DNA of 64,000 bases from Nocardioides lijunqiniae (GCF_015024225.1 NZ_JACJGM010000003.1:124001-188000); one strand, 5' to 3'; shown: positions 51,601-60,683, counted from the stretch's first letter. Numbers and translations: made by a program. Notes: a model not told the origin generated them from the letters alone.

Positions 51601-54600
51601 GTCTCGCCGGCGTCGGCCACGGGCTACGTGGAGCTCTACGACGGCAACGTCCAGGTCGGCTCGGGCCAGGTCACGACCGGCGCGCTGGCGGTGACCCTCA
51701 CCTCCGTCACCTCCGGGGAGCACAGCTACACCGCGGTCTTCTCACCCACCGAGTCCCAGCTCTACGACGGCTCGACCTCCGCTGCCCGTAGCGTCACCGT
51801 CGAGGGGCCGCCGGGCACCAAGCCCACCACCACCAGCCTGACCGGATCCCTGGACGGGCGCACCGCCACGGTCACCGCGACCGTGCGCTCCGGCTCGGGC
51901 ACCCCCTCGGGCAGCGTCCAGCTCACCGACGCCGGCGTCGTCGTCGCGACCGCGCCACTGACCGACGGCACGGCGACGCTCACGGCCGGCGACCTCACCA
52001 AGGGCAGCCACACGTTCCGTGCGACCTTCGTCCCGGAGGACCCCGCGGTCTACGCGGCCTCCCAGTCGTCCAACGTCGTCCTGTTCGCGCAGGCCACCGT
52101 CACCACCACCGAGCTGACGGCCAGCGTCAGCGGACGCACCGCGACCCTGCGGGCCACGGTCTCCCCGACCGCCGCGGCCGCAGGCGGCCACGTCCGGTTC
52201 ATGGAGGGCGGCACGCTCGCCGCGTGGGCCTACGTCACCGACGGCGTCGCGCAGGTCTCGGTGTCCGGGCTGGCGACGGGGGAGCACACCTACGTCGCGC
52301 AGTTCTACCCGATCGACCCCACCCGCAACGACTACTCGAGCTCCCCGGCGCGCACCGCGACCGTCCTGGCGAACCCGACCACGACGGTCCTGGGCTCCGC
52401 GGTCGTCGACCGTCAGGTCACCCTGTCCGCCACCGTGACCACCAACCTGGGCAGCCCGGCCGGTGCGGTGCAGTTCCACGAGGACGGCACGCTGGTCGGG
52501 ACCGGCACGGTCTCCGGCGGCAAGGCCTCCGTCGTCCTCGACGGCGTCACCCGGGGCGACCACGTCTACGTCGCGACGTTCGTCCCCACCAACCCGGCGG
52601 ACTTCGCCGGCTCCGTCTCGGCCGCCCACACCGCCGTCGTCACCGCCCCTCGCACCACCACGGACCTGACCGTGGCGGTCGACGGGCGCACCGTGACCCT
52701 GACCAGCAGCGTGAGCGCCACCGAGGGCACCCTCGACGGCACCGTGGAGTTCCGGGAGGGCGGCACGCTCCTCGGCACCCGGCCGCTGGCCTCCGGCGCA
52801 GCGGAGCTGGTGCTGAGCGACGTCGGCCCCGGCCCGCACTCCTACACCGCGACGTTCGTCCCCAGCAGCGCGAGCCATGTCGGCTCGACGTCGCCGACGC
52901 GCACCGCGACGGTCTTCGTCGCCACCGCGACCGCCCTGACCGCGACCCTCGACGCCCGGCGGATCACGCTGGCCGCCGAGGTCACCGGCCCCGGCAGCCC
53001 CAGCGGCGTCGTGCGGTTCCGTGACGGCGGCGTCCTGGTCGGCACGGTCCCGCTGTCCGGCGGGGCCGCCACGCTGACCCTGGAGGCGGTCGTCCCGGGC
53101 GAGCACACCTACACCGCGACGTTCGAGGCGACGAACCCCGAGGCCTACGGCTCCTCGACGTCGGCGCCCCGTGCAGTCGTCGTGGACCGGGTCGCCACCA
53201 CCACCACGCTCCAGGCCACGGCGACCGGCCGCACCGTCACGCTCGTGGCGAGCGTCACCGCCTCCTCCGGCGCCCCCACCGGCACCGTCGAGCTCCGCGA
53301 AGGCGCGAGCGTCGTCGCCACCGTCACCCTGAGCAACGGCACCGCCACGCGGACCCTCAACGGCGTCGCGTTCGGCCCGCACTCCTACACCGCGACGTTC
53401 GTGCCCACGGGCACGGTCCACCTCGGCTCGGCGTCCGCGAGCCAGGCGACGACCGTCCTGGGCTCCACCACGACCACGCTGGACGGCAGCGTCAGCGGCC
53501 GCACCGTGACGCTGACCGCCTCCGTGGCCAGCGACGGCACCCCCGCCGTCGGCCGGGTGACGTTCTACCGCGGCACCGGACCCTTCTTCGCAGCCGACGT
53601 CGTCGCCGGCACGGTGGTGACGACGCAGACCAACGTCGTGCCCGGCGACTACACCTACACGGAGAAGTTCGTCCCCACCAACAGCGCCAACCACAACGCC
53701 TCCGAGTCACCGGCGACGCCGGTGACGGTCGCGAAGGCCGTCTCCGCCACCACGCTCGAGGCGGCCGTCAGCAACCGCACGGTCACCCTCGACGCCGCCG
53801 TCACCGTGCCGAGCGGTGCGGCCGCCGGCCAGGTGCGCTTCCGCGAGGGCGAGACCGTCGTCGGGACCGTCACCCTCTCCTCGGGTGCCGCCCGGCTGAC
53901 GCTGGGCACCGTGGCCCCCGGGGCGCACACCTACACCGCCACCTTCGTGCCCAGCGACTCGGTGACGTACGCCGGGTCGGTGTCCGCCGAGCGCAGCGTC
54001 GAGGTCGCACGCATCGCCACGACCACCGGCCTCGCGGCGGTCGTCGACGGCCGCACGGTGACGCTGACGGCGGTCCCGGCGACCACGTCCGGCACGCTCA
54101 CCGGCGCCGTGGAGCTCCGCGAGGGCGACGCCCTCCTCGACACCGTGCCGCTCACCGGCGGCAGCTCGGTGCTCGCGCTGACCGGCGTCACGCCGGGTCA
54201 GCACTCCTACACCGCGACGTTCGTGCCCACCGGGACCACGCACGCCGGCTCCACCTCGCCCACCCGCACCGTGACCGTGGCAGCGGTGGCGACCGTCACC
54301 GGCCTGAGTGTGCAGGTGTCCGGACGAACCGTCACCCTGGACGCGAACGTCACGTCCGCGCTGGGCACCCCCGCCGGCGACCTCGTCCTGCGCGACGGCA
54401 CCACCGTCGTCGGCACGGTCGCGCTGGTGGACGGCGCGGCGACGCTCGAGCTCTCGTCGGTCGTGCCCGGGGCGCACAGCTACACCGCGACCTTCGCCCC
54501 CTCCGACACCGTCAGGCACGGCGCCTCCCAGTCCCCGGCGCGGGTCGTCACGGTCGACCCGATCGCGACCACGACCTCGCTCACGGCGACGTACGCCGGC

Positions 54601-57600
54601 GGCCGCTCGCTCACGCTGGAGGCCCAGGTCGCCGGCGACAGCGGCACGCCCGCGGGCCGTGTCGTCTTCCGCGACGGCACCACCGTCGTGGGCACCGTCG
54701 ACGTCGAGGACGGCGTCGCGTCGCGGACGCTGCAGGTCAGCCCGGGCGAGCACCGCTACGTGGCCACGTTCGTCCCGACCGACCCGGTGACCTACGGCGG
54801 CTCCGCCTCGGCGCCCCGCACGGTCGAGGCCGACCCCTACGTCACCAGCACCTCGCTGTCGGCCGTCGCCACCGGCGGGACCGTCGCCCTCGAGGCGCGC
54901 ACCACGGCGGGCGCCGCCGGTGAGGTCGTCTTCCGCGAGGGCGGCGACGTCGTCGCCACGGTCGCGGTCACCGGCGCGGCCGCATCGGCCACGCTCGAGG
55001 ACGTCGCCCCGGGGGAGCACACCTACGCCGCGACCTTCGTGCCGGCCGACCCCGCGACGTACGCCGGCTCGGTCTCGCCCGAGCGCACCGTCAGGGTCAA
55101 GAGCCCCAGCGCCACGGCGCTCTCCGCGAAGGTCGCCGGCCGGACGGTCACGCTGACCGCCGACGTCACCACGGACGGCTCGGCCGCCGGCGAGGTGGTG
55201 TTCCGCGAGGGCGACACCGTGCTGGGCGCCGTCCCCGTGGCCGATGCTGCGGCGTCGCTGGCCGTGGAGGACGTGACGCCGGGCGAGCACCGCTACCGGG
55301 CGACGTTCGTGCCGGCCTCGGCCGACGCCGTGTCGGGCTCGGTCTCGCCGGTCGCCTCGGCGACCGTCGACCCGTTCGCGACCAGCACCGCGCTCGGCGC
55401 GAGCGCCGAGGGCCGCACGGTCACGCTCGACGTCGAGGTCACCAGCCCCGACGGCACCCCGACCGGAGCCGTCGAGCTCCGCGAGGGCGACACCCTGCTG
55501 GACACCGTCACGCTGGCCGACGGCGGCGCGACCCTCGACGTCACGGACGTCGCGCCGGGCCAGCACGCCTACACCGCGACGTACGTCCCCGCCGACGCCG
55601 TGGCCTTCGCCGGCTCGACCTCCGCCGAGCGCACCGTCACGGTGGCGCCCGTGGCGACCCGGACCGCGCTGACCGCGTCGGCCGAGGGCCGCACGGTCAC
55701 GCTCGGCGCCGAGGTCACGTCCGGCTACGGGACTCCCGCGGGTGAGGTTGTGCTCCGCGAGGGCTCGACCGTGCTGGGCACCGTCGAGCTCGAGGACGGC
55801 GAGGCCGCCCTGGAGCTGACCGACGTCGATCCGGGGGAGCACACCTACACCGCGACGTTCGCGCCGTCGGCGCCGGCGACCCACGCGGTGTCGACCTCGT
55901 CGGCGCAGACGGTGGCGGTCGGCGCCATCGCGACGGAGACGTCGCTGAGCGCCGCCGCCGAGGTCCGCACGGTCACGCTGTCCGCGGAGGTGACCGCCAC
56001 CGGCGGCAGCCCCGCCGGAGACGTGATCTTCCGCGAGGGTGACCAGGTCGTCGGCCAGGACGATGTCGAGGACGGCGTCGCCTCCCTCCAGCTGACCGAT
56101 GTCGAGCCGGGGGCACACGCCTACACGGCGACGTTCGTGCCCTCCGACGACGTCCGCCACGGCGGGTCCGTCTCCGCGGAGCGACGCGTCGTCGTCGACC
56201 CGATCGCGACGCAGACGGCGCTGAGCGCCGCCGCGGACGCCCGCACGGTCTCGCTGTCGGCCGAGGTGACCGCCGCCGGCGGTGCCGCGGCCGGTGACGT
56301 GGTCTTCCGTGAGGGCGACGAGGTCGTGGGCCGGGCGGCCCTCGAGGCCGGCGCCGCCTCCCTGGAGCTGACCGACGTCGCACCGGGGGCGCACTCCTAC
56401 ACCGCGACGTTCGTGCCCGCCGACGACGTCCGCCACGGCGGGTCCGTCTCCGCGGAGCGACGCGTCGTCGTCGACCCGATCGCGACGCAGACGGCGCTGA
56501 GCGCCGCCGCCGATGCCCGCACCGTCACGCTCTCGGCCGAGGTCTCTTCCGCCGGTGGGAGCCCGGCGGGTGACGTGGTGTTCCGTGAGGGCGACGAGGT
56601 CGTGGGCCGGGCGGCCCTGGAGGAGGGGACCGCCTCGCTGGAGCTGACCGGCGTCGCGCTGGGGGAGCACGTCTACACCGCGACGTTCGTCCCCACCGAC
56701 GAGGTGCGCCACGGCGGTTCGGTCTCGGCCGAGCGCCGCGTCGTCGTCGAGCTGATCGTCACCACGACGACGCTGGACGCCGGCGTCGACGTGCGCCGGG
56801 TCGTCCTGAGCGCCCGCGTGGACGGCGCCAGCGGCACGCCCGCGGGAGACGTGGTCTTCCGCGAGGGTGACCAGGTGGTGGGCACGAGCGCCGTCGAGGA
56901 CGGCGCGGCCTCCGTCGAGCTGACCGCGGCCACGCCGGGCCAGCACGCCTACACCGCCACGTTCGTGCCGGCCGACGAGACCCGGTTCGCCGGGTCCGTC
57001 TCGGCCGAGCGCTCCGTGGTGGTCGAGCCGATCGTGACCACGACCGAGCTGAGCCTCACCGCACGCGCGCAGACGGTCACCCTCGACGTCCGGGTCACCG
57101 GCGCGTCGGGCACCCCGTCCGGAGACGTCGTGCTGCGTCAGGGGGACACCGTCCTCGCGACGCTGCCGCTCACCGCGGGCGGGGTCACCTTCGACCGGAC
57201 CGACCTGGACCCGGGCGAGCACCTGTTCACCGCGACGTTCGAGCCGAGCGACCCGGCGACGTACGCCGCGTCGTCCTCGGGCGACCAGAGCATCACCCTC
57301 GGCGCCGTCGCGACCACGACGGGCCTGACGGCGGTCGTGGACGAGCGCACCGTCACCCTGACCGCGACCGTCTCCGCCCAGCGGGGCACCCCCCAGGGCT
57401 GGGTCGTCTTCGTCCAGGACGGGCAGGAGGTCGCCTACGAGCAGCTCACAGGCGACGGCACCGCCTCCACGACGCGGCTCGACGTCCCGCCCGGCGAGCA
57501 CGTCTACACGGCGCGGTTCACCTTCGTCGAGACGATGCACGCGGAGTCGACGTCGCCGGAGCGCACCGTCACGGTGTCCGACGCCGCGGTCCGCACCACG

Positions 57601-59538
57601 ACCAGGCTCGAGGCCTCGGTCTCGGGTCACACGGTCTCGCTGACGGCGCAGGTCGACGCGTCCGTCGGCCTGCCCGAGGGCTCCGTGGAGCTCCGCGCCG
57701 ACGGCGTCCTGGTCGAGACGGTCACCGCCTCCTACGGCTTCGCCAGCATCCAGCTCCTGGACGTCCCCACCGGCACGCACCGCTACGTCGCCACGTTCGT
57801 CCCGGCCGACGCCCGGCAGTACGCGGGCTCGTCGTCCACCGCGCAGGTGGTCGAGGTGGCGGGCACGCCGACCACCACGTACCTGAGCGGCTGGGCGACC
57901 GGCAGCACGGTCTCGTTGTACGCCAACGTCTACCCCGACACCGGCACCAGCGCACCTGGCGGCACCGTGGAGTTCCGCGAGGGCGACCGGCTGCTCCGGG
58001 CCGTCCCGGTCACCGGCGGTGTGGCCCAGCTGAAGGTCCCCGACGTGCTCGGCGGCACGCACACCTACACCGCCACCTACGTGCCGAGCGACGGGATTCA
58101 CGGGGGCTCCGAGGCGTCGGCTCCGACCGTGGTCGCCCCCACGTCGACCACGACCGGCCTGACGGCCTCGGCCGACGGCCGCACCGTCACCCTGGCCGCC
58201 GACGTCGACGCCGCGCTCGGCACCCCGACCGGTCGGATCCAGTTCGTGGAGGACTCGGTCGTCCAGGGCACCGTCCCGGTGAATGCCGGCAGGGCCACGC
58301 TGTCCCTCGACGCGGTGCGGGCAGGCCAGCACCGCTACGCCGCCTACTTCGTCGCGGACGACGAGTCGGTGCACGCCGGCTCCGTCTCGCCGACGAGCAC
58401 GCTCACCGTGGGAAGGAGCGACACCGCGAGTGCCCTCACGGTGACGGTCGCGGACAGCACGGTCACCGCCCAAGTCGCCGTGACGAGTCCCTACGAGGTC
58501 CCCGAGGGCGTCGTCGTCCTGCGCGAGGGCGGGCTCGACGTCGGCAGCGGCACGGTGGAGTCCGGCGCCGGCACGGTGACGCTGACCGACGTCCCGCGCG
58601 GCAGGCACACCTACGTCGCGCACTTCTTCGCCGCGGCCGGGACGTCCTACCGCGACTCGGTCTCGGCGTCGCGGGTCGCCCAGGTCGGGGAGCCCGACCC
58701 CGAGGCGGCCGCCACCGCGACCGCCCTCGACGTGGTCGTCACCGGCCGCTCGGTGGCGCTGAGCGCCGTGGTGACCGCCGGCCAGGTGAAGCCCGCCGGC
58801 CAGGTGGTCTTCGCCGAGGACGGCGTCGACCTCGGGGTCCCGGTGGCCGCCACCGGTGGCGTGTTCCGCCTGCCCGCCAGGCTCGCCACCGCCGGCCAGC
58901 ACACCTACACGGCGCGCTTCGTCCCGGCCGACGCGGCGGCGTACGGCTCGTCGGTGTCGACGGGTCGCACCGTGACCGTCTCGCCGGCGGCGACCTCGAC
59001 GTCGCTGACCGGCTCGGTCAGCGGCACCACGATGACGCTGAACGCCAGGGTCGCCGTGGCGGGGGAGCCGGTCGTCGGTGGACAGGTGCAGTTCCTCGAG
59101 GGCACCAGGTCGGTCGGCGTGGCGAACCTCGTCGGCGAGCGGGCGACCGTGCTGGTGACCGGGGTGAGCGTCGGCCGGCACAGCTACACGGCGCGCTACC
59201 TGCCGCCTACCGGTGACCACCTGTCGTCGAGCTCGACGGCGGTGTCCCTGACGGTGGCCCCGGCGGTGTCCCGCACGACGGTCACCGCGCCGAAGAAGGC
59301 CAAGCCGGGCGCCCGCCCGGTGGTGACGGTCAAGGTCCTGCGCGGTGCCGCCGCGGCGGCCGGCCAGGTCGTCCTGCGCTACGGCACGAAGTCGGTGACG
59401 CTCACGCTCCGCAACGGCGCCGCCACCTTCAAGCTCCCCCAGCTGCGCGCCGGCAAGCTCAAGCTCACCGCCACCTACCGCGGCAACGCCACCACCAAGA
59501 CCTCGGTCGGCGTCTTCACGGTCACCGTGAAGCGCTGA
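48673..59538 (+). CDS. giant secreted metzincin-like protease with 30 Ig-like repeats
   Basis: A 3621-residue protein. A signal peptide (residues 1-30) comes first. A protease domain at about 120-400 has IFLDFDGGN (176-184), a zinc motif HEAGHQLSLSHD (H332, H336, H342) and a Met-turn at M363 (PIMGAGY). Two fibronectin-III-like domains (about 535-725) and a pre-peptidase-C-like domain (about 725-860) follow. Thirty Ig-like repeats of about 92 residues fill 863-3621, each with a core such as GRTVTLTAxV, REGDTVxGT and HxYTATFVP. Gly at the metzincin HExxHxxGxxH position is Ser here. The protein is released or surface-bound; no LPxTG anchor is present. The GTG start has AAGGAG 6 bases before it. 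Targets are unknown; adhesion plus proteolysis is the natural guess. Confidence 0.9.
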   Translation: MRRRTGRRPGAMVVLSLVLGLVAVTAPVDAAPAPSALADEVAAAGPSATSTAGATASTTPTADDEDDENGGSGTVPDVDANYGDTSVDLPRPVHGATAIRLLGEQVDEAAALNDLETDELVDLLRTDPTAWLDAEGLVFFKDVAVDPQRDLPVPAAAAPLDQTFLLHSRPGAKRTIFLDFDGGNVSGTGWHAQKPGLPTTQPAWRPSGATSGSFNSTDLAAFQAVYEGVAEDYAAFDVDVTTADPGAAAILRSSLSDDVYGSHVLITPDAVSHDMICGKVSEGFGCGGVAYLGVFDEARGPGGDGYGYAQPAWVFPQSAAASVKGVTEAASHEAGHQLSLSHDGNQAGVDNYDTGHGAWAPIMGAGYSHPITQWSKGDYASANNREDDVAILGAKLGVRVDEAPSVIVGAPVKPAGPAYISSRTDVDTYLLGTCSGAVSIAANPLSAMPDLDIKLTLLNAAGSVVATADPASGQTSVSVATGMAASINQTLGSATYYLQVDGVGFGTWANGYDDYGSLGAYTVSTNGCDGAAPTGTPTAPVSVTGTPHASDSTVNLSWAAPASDGGSPVTGYVVTRVGDPTVVQLGPGATSYSWTGLSVSTTYTFKVTALNARGPGPTVSVNATTTNGTIKPGAPQAVSARWLSVAGAAQISYSDPASTGTHAVQQYDVFVDGVFVVSGGSARRSVDVLSSLLTPGTHTLGVAATSFAGQGPVTTVSVEVPARPANDAFAQRTTLSGISGTVTGDNLESSAEVGDPRPPTTRIVAGRASLWYSWTAPQSGLLQLSTGSSVADRDTTLGVYVGTALGSLTEWTGNDDATGKLSSVQLLVTAGTTYSIAVDGFRDIATGVGPFTLSWNFIDDGPKATTTSLAVASSGTTVTLSGSVSATYGAPVGYLEYRRGSAVIGYGDVNTLTTASTLTVDRQPRGEQTYTARFVPDNPSRFVPSSTSQVHTVVGTPTTTGLQATVDARSVTLAVTVSPASATGYVELYDGNVQVGSGQVTTGALAVTLTSVTSGEHSYTAVFSPTESQLYDGSTSAARSVTVEGPPGTKPTTTSLTGSLDGRTATVTATVRSGSGTPSGSVQLTDAGVVVATAPLTDGTATLTAGDLTKGSHTFRATFVPEDPAVYAASQSSNVVLFAQATVTTTELTASVSGRTATLRATVSPTAAAAGGHVRFMEGGTLAAWAYVTDGVAQVSVSGLATGEHTYVAQFYPIDPTRNDYSSSPARTATVLANPTTTVLGSAVVDRQVTLSATVTTNLGSPAGAVQFHEDGTLVGTGTVSGGKASVVLDGVTRGDHVYVATFVPTNPADFAGSVSAAHTAVVTAPRTTTDLTVAVDGRTVTLTSSVSATEGTLDGTVEFREGGTLLGTRPLASGAAELVLSDVGPGPHSYTATFVPSSASHVGSTSPTRTATVFVATATALTATLDARRITLAAEVTGPGSPSGVVRFRDGGVLVGTVPLSGGAATLTLEAVVPGEHTYTATFEATNPEAYGSSTSAPRAVVVDRVATTTTLQATATGRTVTLVASVTASSGAPTGTVELREGASVVATVTLSNGTATRTLNGVAFGPHSYTATFVPTGTVHLGSASASQATTVLGSTTTTLDGSVSGRTVTLTASVASDGTPAVGRVTFYRGTGPFFAADVVAGTVVTTQTNVVPGDYTYTEKFVPTNSANHNASESPATPVTVAKAVSATTLEAAVSNRTVTLDAAVTVPSGAAAGQVRFREGETVVGTVTLSSGAARLTLGTVAPGAHTYTATFVPSDSVTYAGSVSAERSVEVARIATTTGLAAVVDGRTVTLTAVPATTSGTLTGAVELREGDALLDTVPLTGGSSVLALTGVTPGQHSYTATFVPTGTTHAGSTSPTRTVTVAAVATVTGLSVQVSGRTVTLDANVTSALGTPAGDLVLRDGTTVVGTVALVDGAATLELSSVVPGAHSYTATFAPSDTVRHGASQSPARVVTVDPIATTTSLTATYAGGRSLTLEAQVAGDSGTPAGRVVFRDGTTVVGTVDVEDGVASRTLQVSPGEHRYVATFVPTDPVTYGGSASAPRTVEADPYVTSTSLSAVATGGTVALEARTTAGAAGEVVFREGGDVVATVAVTGAAASATLEDVAPGEHTYAATFVPADPATYAGSVSPERTVRVKSPSATALSAKVAGRTVTLTADVTTDGSAAGEVVFREGDTVLGAVPVADAAASLAVEDVTPGEHRYRATFVPASADAVSGSVSPVASATVDPFATSTALGASAEGRTVTLDVEVTSPDGTPTGAVELREGDTLLDTVTLADGGATLDVTDVAPGQHAYTATYVPADAVAFAGSTSAERTVTVAPVATRTALTASAEGRTVTLGAEVTSGYGTPAGEVVLREGSTVLGTVELEDGEAALELTDVDPGEHTYTATFAPSAPATHAVSTSSAQTVAVGAIATETSLSAAAEVRTVTLSAEVTATGGSPAGDVIFREGDQVVGQDDVEDGVASLQLTDVEPGAHAYTATFVPSDDVRHGGSVSAERRVVVDPIATQTALSAAADARTVSLSAEVTAAGGAAAGDVVFREGDEVVGRAALEAGAASLELTDVAPGAHSYTATFVPADDVRHGGSVSAERRVVVDPIATQTALSAAADARTVTLSAEVSSAGGSPAGDVVFREGDEVVGRAALEEGTASLELTGVALGEHVYTATFVPTDEVRHGGSVSAERRVVVELIVTTTTLDAGVDVRRVVLSARVDGASGTPAGDVVFREGDQVVGTSAVEDGAASVELTAATPGQHAYTATFVPADETRFAGSVSAERSVVVEPIVTTTELSLTARAQTVTLDVRVTGASGTPSGDVVLRQGDTVLATLPLTAGGVTFDRTDLDPGEHLFTATFEPSDPATYAASSSGDQSITLGAVATTTGLTAVVDERTVTLTATVSAQRGTPQGWVVFVQDGQEVAYEQLTGDGTASTTRLDVPPGEHVYTARFTFVETMHAESTSPERTVTVSDAAVRTTTRLEASVSGHTVSLTAQVDASVGLPEGSVELRADGVLVETVTASYGFASIQLLDVPTGTHRYVATFVPADARQYAGSSSTAQVVEVAGTPTTTYLSGWATGSTVSLYANVYPDTGTSAPGGTVEFREGDRLLRAVPVTGGVAQLKVPDVLGGTHTYTATYVPSDGIHGGSEASAPTVVAPTSTTTGLTASADGRTVTLAADVDAALGTPTGRIQFVEDSVVQGTVPVNAGRATLSLDAVRAGQHRYAAYFVADDESVHAGSVSPTSTLTVGRSDTASALTVTVADSTVTAQVAVTSPYEVPEGVVVLREGGLDVGSGTVESGAGTVTLTDVPRGRHTYVAHFFAAAGTSYRDSVSASRVAQVGEPDPEAAATATALDVVVTGRSVALSAVVTAGQVKPAGQVVFAEDGVDLGVPVAATGGVFRLPARLATAGQHTYTARFVPADAAAYGSSVSTGRTVTVSPAATSTSLTGSVSGTTMTLNARVAVAGEPVVGGQVQFLEGTRSVGVANLVGERATVLVTGVSVGRHSYTARYLPPTGDHLSSSSTAVSLTVAPAVSRTTVTAPKKAKPGARPVVTVKVLRGAAAAAGQVVLRYGTKSVTLTLRNGAATFKLPQLRAGKLKLTATYRGNATTKTSVGVFTVTVKR
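51259..59538 (+). repeat. 30 tandem Ig-like repeats within the giant gene
   Basis: The protein repeats are 87 to 98 residues (average 92). Most begin with a TTTxL strand and end with a SPERTVTV-like strand. Repeats 18-20 are the most alike; repeats 1-5 and 25-30 have diverged most, and repeat 30 is a capping variant rich in lysine. The gradient suggests growth from the middle by tandem duplication. Confidence 0.85.
56145..56510 (+). repeat. 90-base perfect direct duplication, period 276
   Basis: Bases 56145-56234 and 56421-56510 are identical over 90 positions, 276 bases (92 codons) apart, covering the junctions of repeats 18/19 and 19/20. The preceding repeat cores (56297 and 56573 regions) are also nearly the same. 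This marks a recent duplication or conversion. Confidence 0.85.
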
Positions 59539-59542
59539 CCCT

Positions 59543-59607
59543 TGCGGTTTGGTCACAGACCGCACGTTTCGGGCCCCGAGACCTGCGGTTGGTGACCAAA
59601 CCGCAGG
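59543..59607. repeat. paired-hairpin repeat, copy 3
   Basis: Hairpin A (59543-59564) pairs TGCGGT with ACCGCA. Hairpin B (59582-59607) pairs CCTGCGGTT with AACCGCAGG. It starts four bases after the giant gene stop and probably ends its transcript. Confidence 0.8.
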
Positions 59608-59675
59608 GTCCGCGAGCCGCGGACCCGGGTCGAGGATGGCCAGCGTCCGTGCGGTCGCTGTCGGGGGCTGACCCC

Positions 59676-59740
59676 TGTGGTTTGGTCACAGACCGCACGT
59701 TCTGGGGCTCGAGACCTGCGGTTGGTGACCAAACCGCAGG
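59676..59740. repeat. paired-hairpin repeat, copy 4
   Basis: Hairpin A at 59676-59697 (TGTGGTTTGGTCACAGACCGCA, one changed base) and hairpin B at 59715-59740, with the spacer TTCTGGGGCTCGAGA like that of copies 3 and 5. It lies 133 bases after copy 3 in the same orientation, between the giant gene and the opposed sulfotransferase gene. Confidence 0.8.
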
Positions 59741-59782
59741 GTCCACCGGCGCGGCGCAGGGGTGGGCGACGAGCGACCGGCG

Positions 59783-60424
59783 CTAGGAGGACGAGCCGGG
59801 GAGCGGGTAGCCGAGCTCCTGGTAGTCGCGCGCGTAGAACTCCGTCAGCCGGTCGACCAGCGACGGCGACAGCTCGACGGCCGAGCTGGAGACGCCGGCC
59901 CGCTTGGAGCTGTGCATGGTGTGGGGGATCTTGGGGTCGAGGTCCAGCTGCAGGCGGGTGTTGAGGTCCTCCATGACCGCCTCCATGCCGTCCTCGAGCC
60001 GGTGCACGGTCACCCCGTCGAGGTGGAACTCGTGCTGCGGTCGCAGGTGGTTGTCGAAGACGTAGGGGTTCGTGCGGTAGCGCGTGAACGCCCGGTCGGC
60101 CCACGCCTCGACCGAGGCGGCGTCGGTGCGCGGGTCCTTGGTGTTGCGCATCAGGTACTCCGAGCGGAAGCGCGCCACCGGGTCGCGCACGATCATGAAC
60201 CGCACGTCGAAGCGCGAGACGTCGATCAGCTCTCGCAGCAGCTCGGCCTGGTAGTGCTGAGGCGAGCAACGGCGCAGGGGGAACAGGTCCGCCCCGGTCG
60301 CGCGGGTCTCCAGGAAGTACGTCGTCCAGCCCGACCGCTTGAAGATCCGCTCGATCGTGCTGCCCCCGGTCTTGGGGACGTGGACGAAGAGGAGGTTGCG
60401 TCCCTCGCGGCTGAAGATCGGCAT
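59783..60424 (-). CDS. sulfotransferase family 2-type protein
   Basis: A 213-residue protein with the PAPS-binding features of the Sulfotransfer_2 family: the 5'-phosphosulfate loop FVHVPKTGGSTIE (P17-K18-T19-G20) and the 3'-phosphate segment MIVRDPVARFRSEY. It would move sulfate from PAPS to a hydroxyl, often on a carbohydrate or cell-surface glycan. No PAPS synthesis or glycan genes are next to it. The ATG at 60424 has no clear promoter hexamer. The gene lies between hairpin copies 4 and 5, and the 259-base gap upstream holds only copy 5. Confidence 0.83.
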   Translation of the reverse strand: MPIFSREGRNLLFVHVPKTGGSTIERIFKRSGWTTYFLETRATGADLFPLRRCSPQHYQAELLRELIDVSRFDVRFMIVRDPVARFRSEYLMRNTKDPRTDAASVEAWADRAFTRYRTNPYVFDNHLRPQHEFHLDGVTVHRLEDGMEAVMEDLNTRLQLDLDPKIPHTMHSSKRAGVSSSAVELSPSLVDRLTEFYARDYQELGYPLPGSSS

Positions 60425-60599
60425 CGGTCAGGCCGTCCAGGTCGGGAGCGGGAGGGCCGGGTGCAGCGGTGACAAGGTGGTCCTCTCGGGGCGACGTGCT
60501 CGCGGACTCGCGTGGCGCCAGAGCCTACAACGCGCCCGCGGGCGCCCCGCAGCCGCCCGGCAGCCCGTAGCTGCGGCGTCCCGGCTGGTTCGCACTCCC

Positions 60600-60664
60600 T
60601 GCGGTGTGGTCACAAACCGCATGTTCCGGGGCCCGAGACCTGCGGTTGGTGACCAAACCGCAGG
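60600..60664. repeat. paired-hairpin repeat, copy 5
   Basis: Hairpin A (60600-60621) is TGCGGTGTGGTCACAAACCGCA, and hairpin B (60639-60664) pairs CCTGCGGTT with AACCGCAGG. It lies 19 bases after the end of the deformylase gene, before the sulfotransferase start. Confidence 0.8.
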
Positions 60665-60683
60665 GGTCAGGGACCCGGCGGCC

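Noticed and set aside
48577-51723. 1048-codon antisense frame over the protease domain
   Set aside because: Same low-complexity composition and no motif; the plus strand has a signal peptide, zinc motif and ribosome binding site.
53707-59565. 1952-codon open frame antisense to the giant gene
   Set aside because: It mirrors the Ig-like repeats in another frame, is made mostly of Gly, Arg, Asp and Val, and has no domain; it is a by-product of GC-rich codon use and repetition.
45609-60664. Hairpin repeats as a CRISPR array
   Set aside because: Copies are kilobases apart, spacers are not unique or regular, and no cas gene is present.
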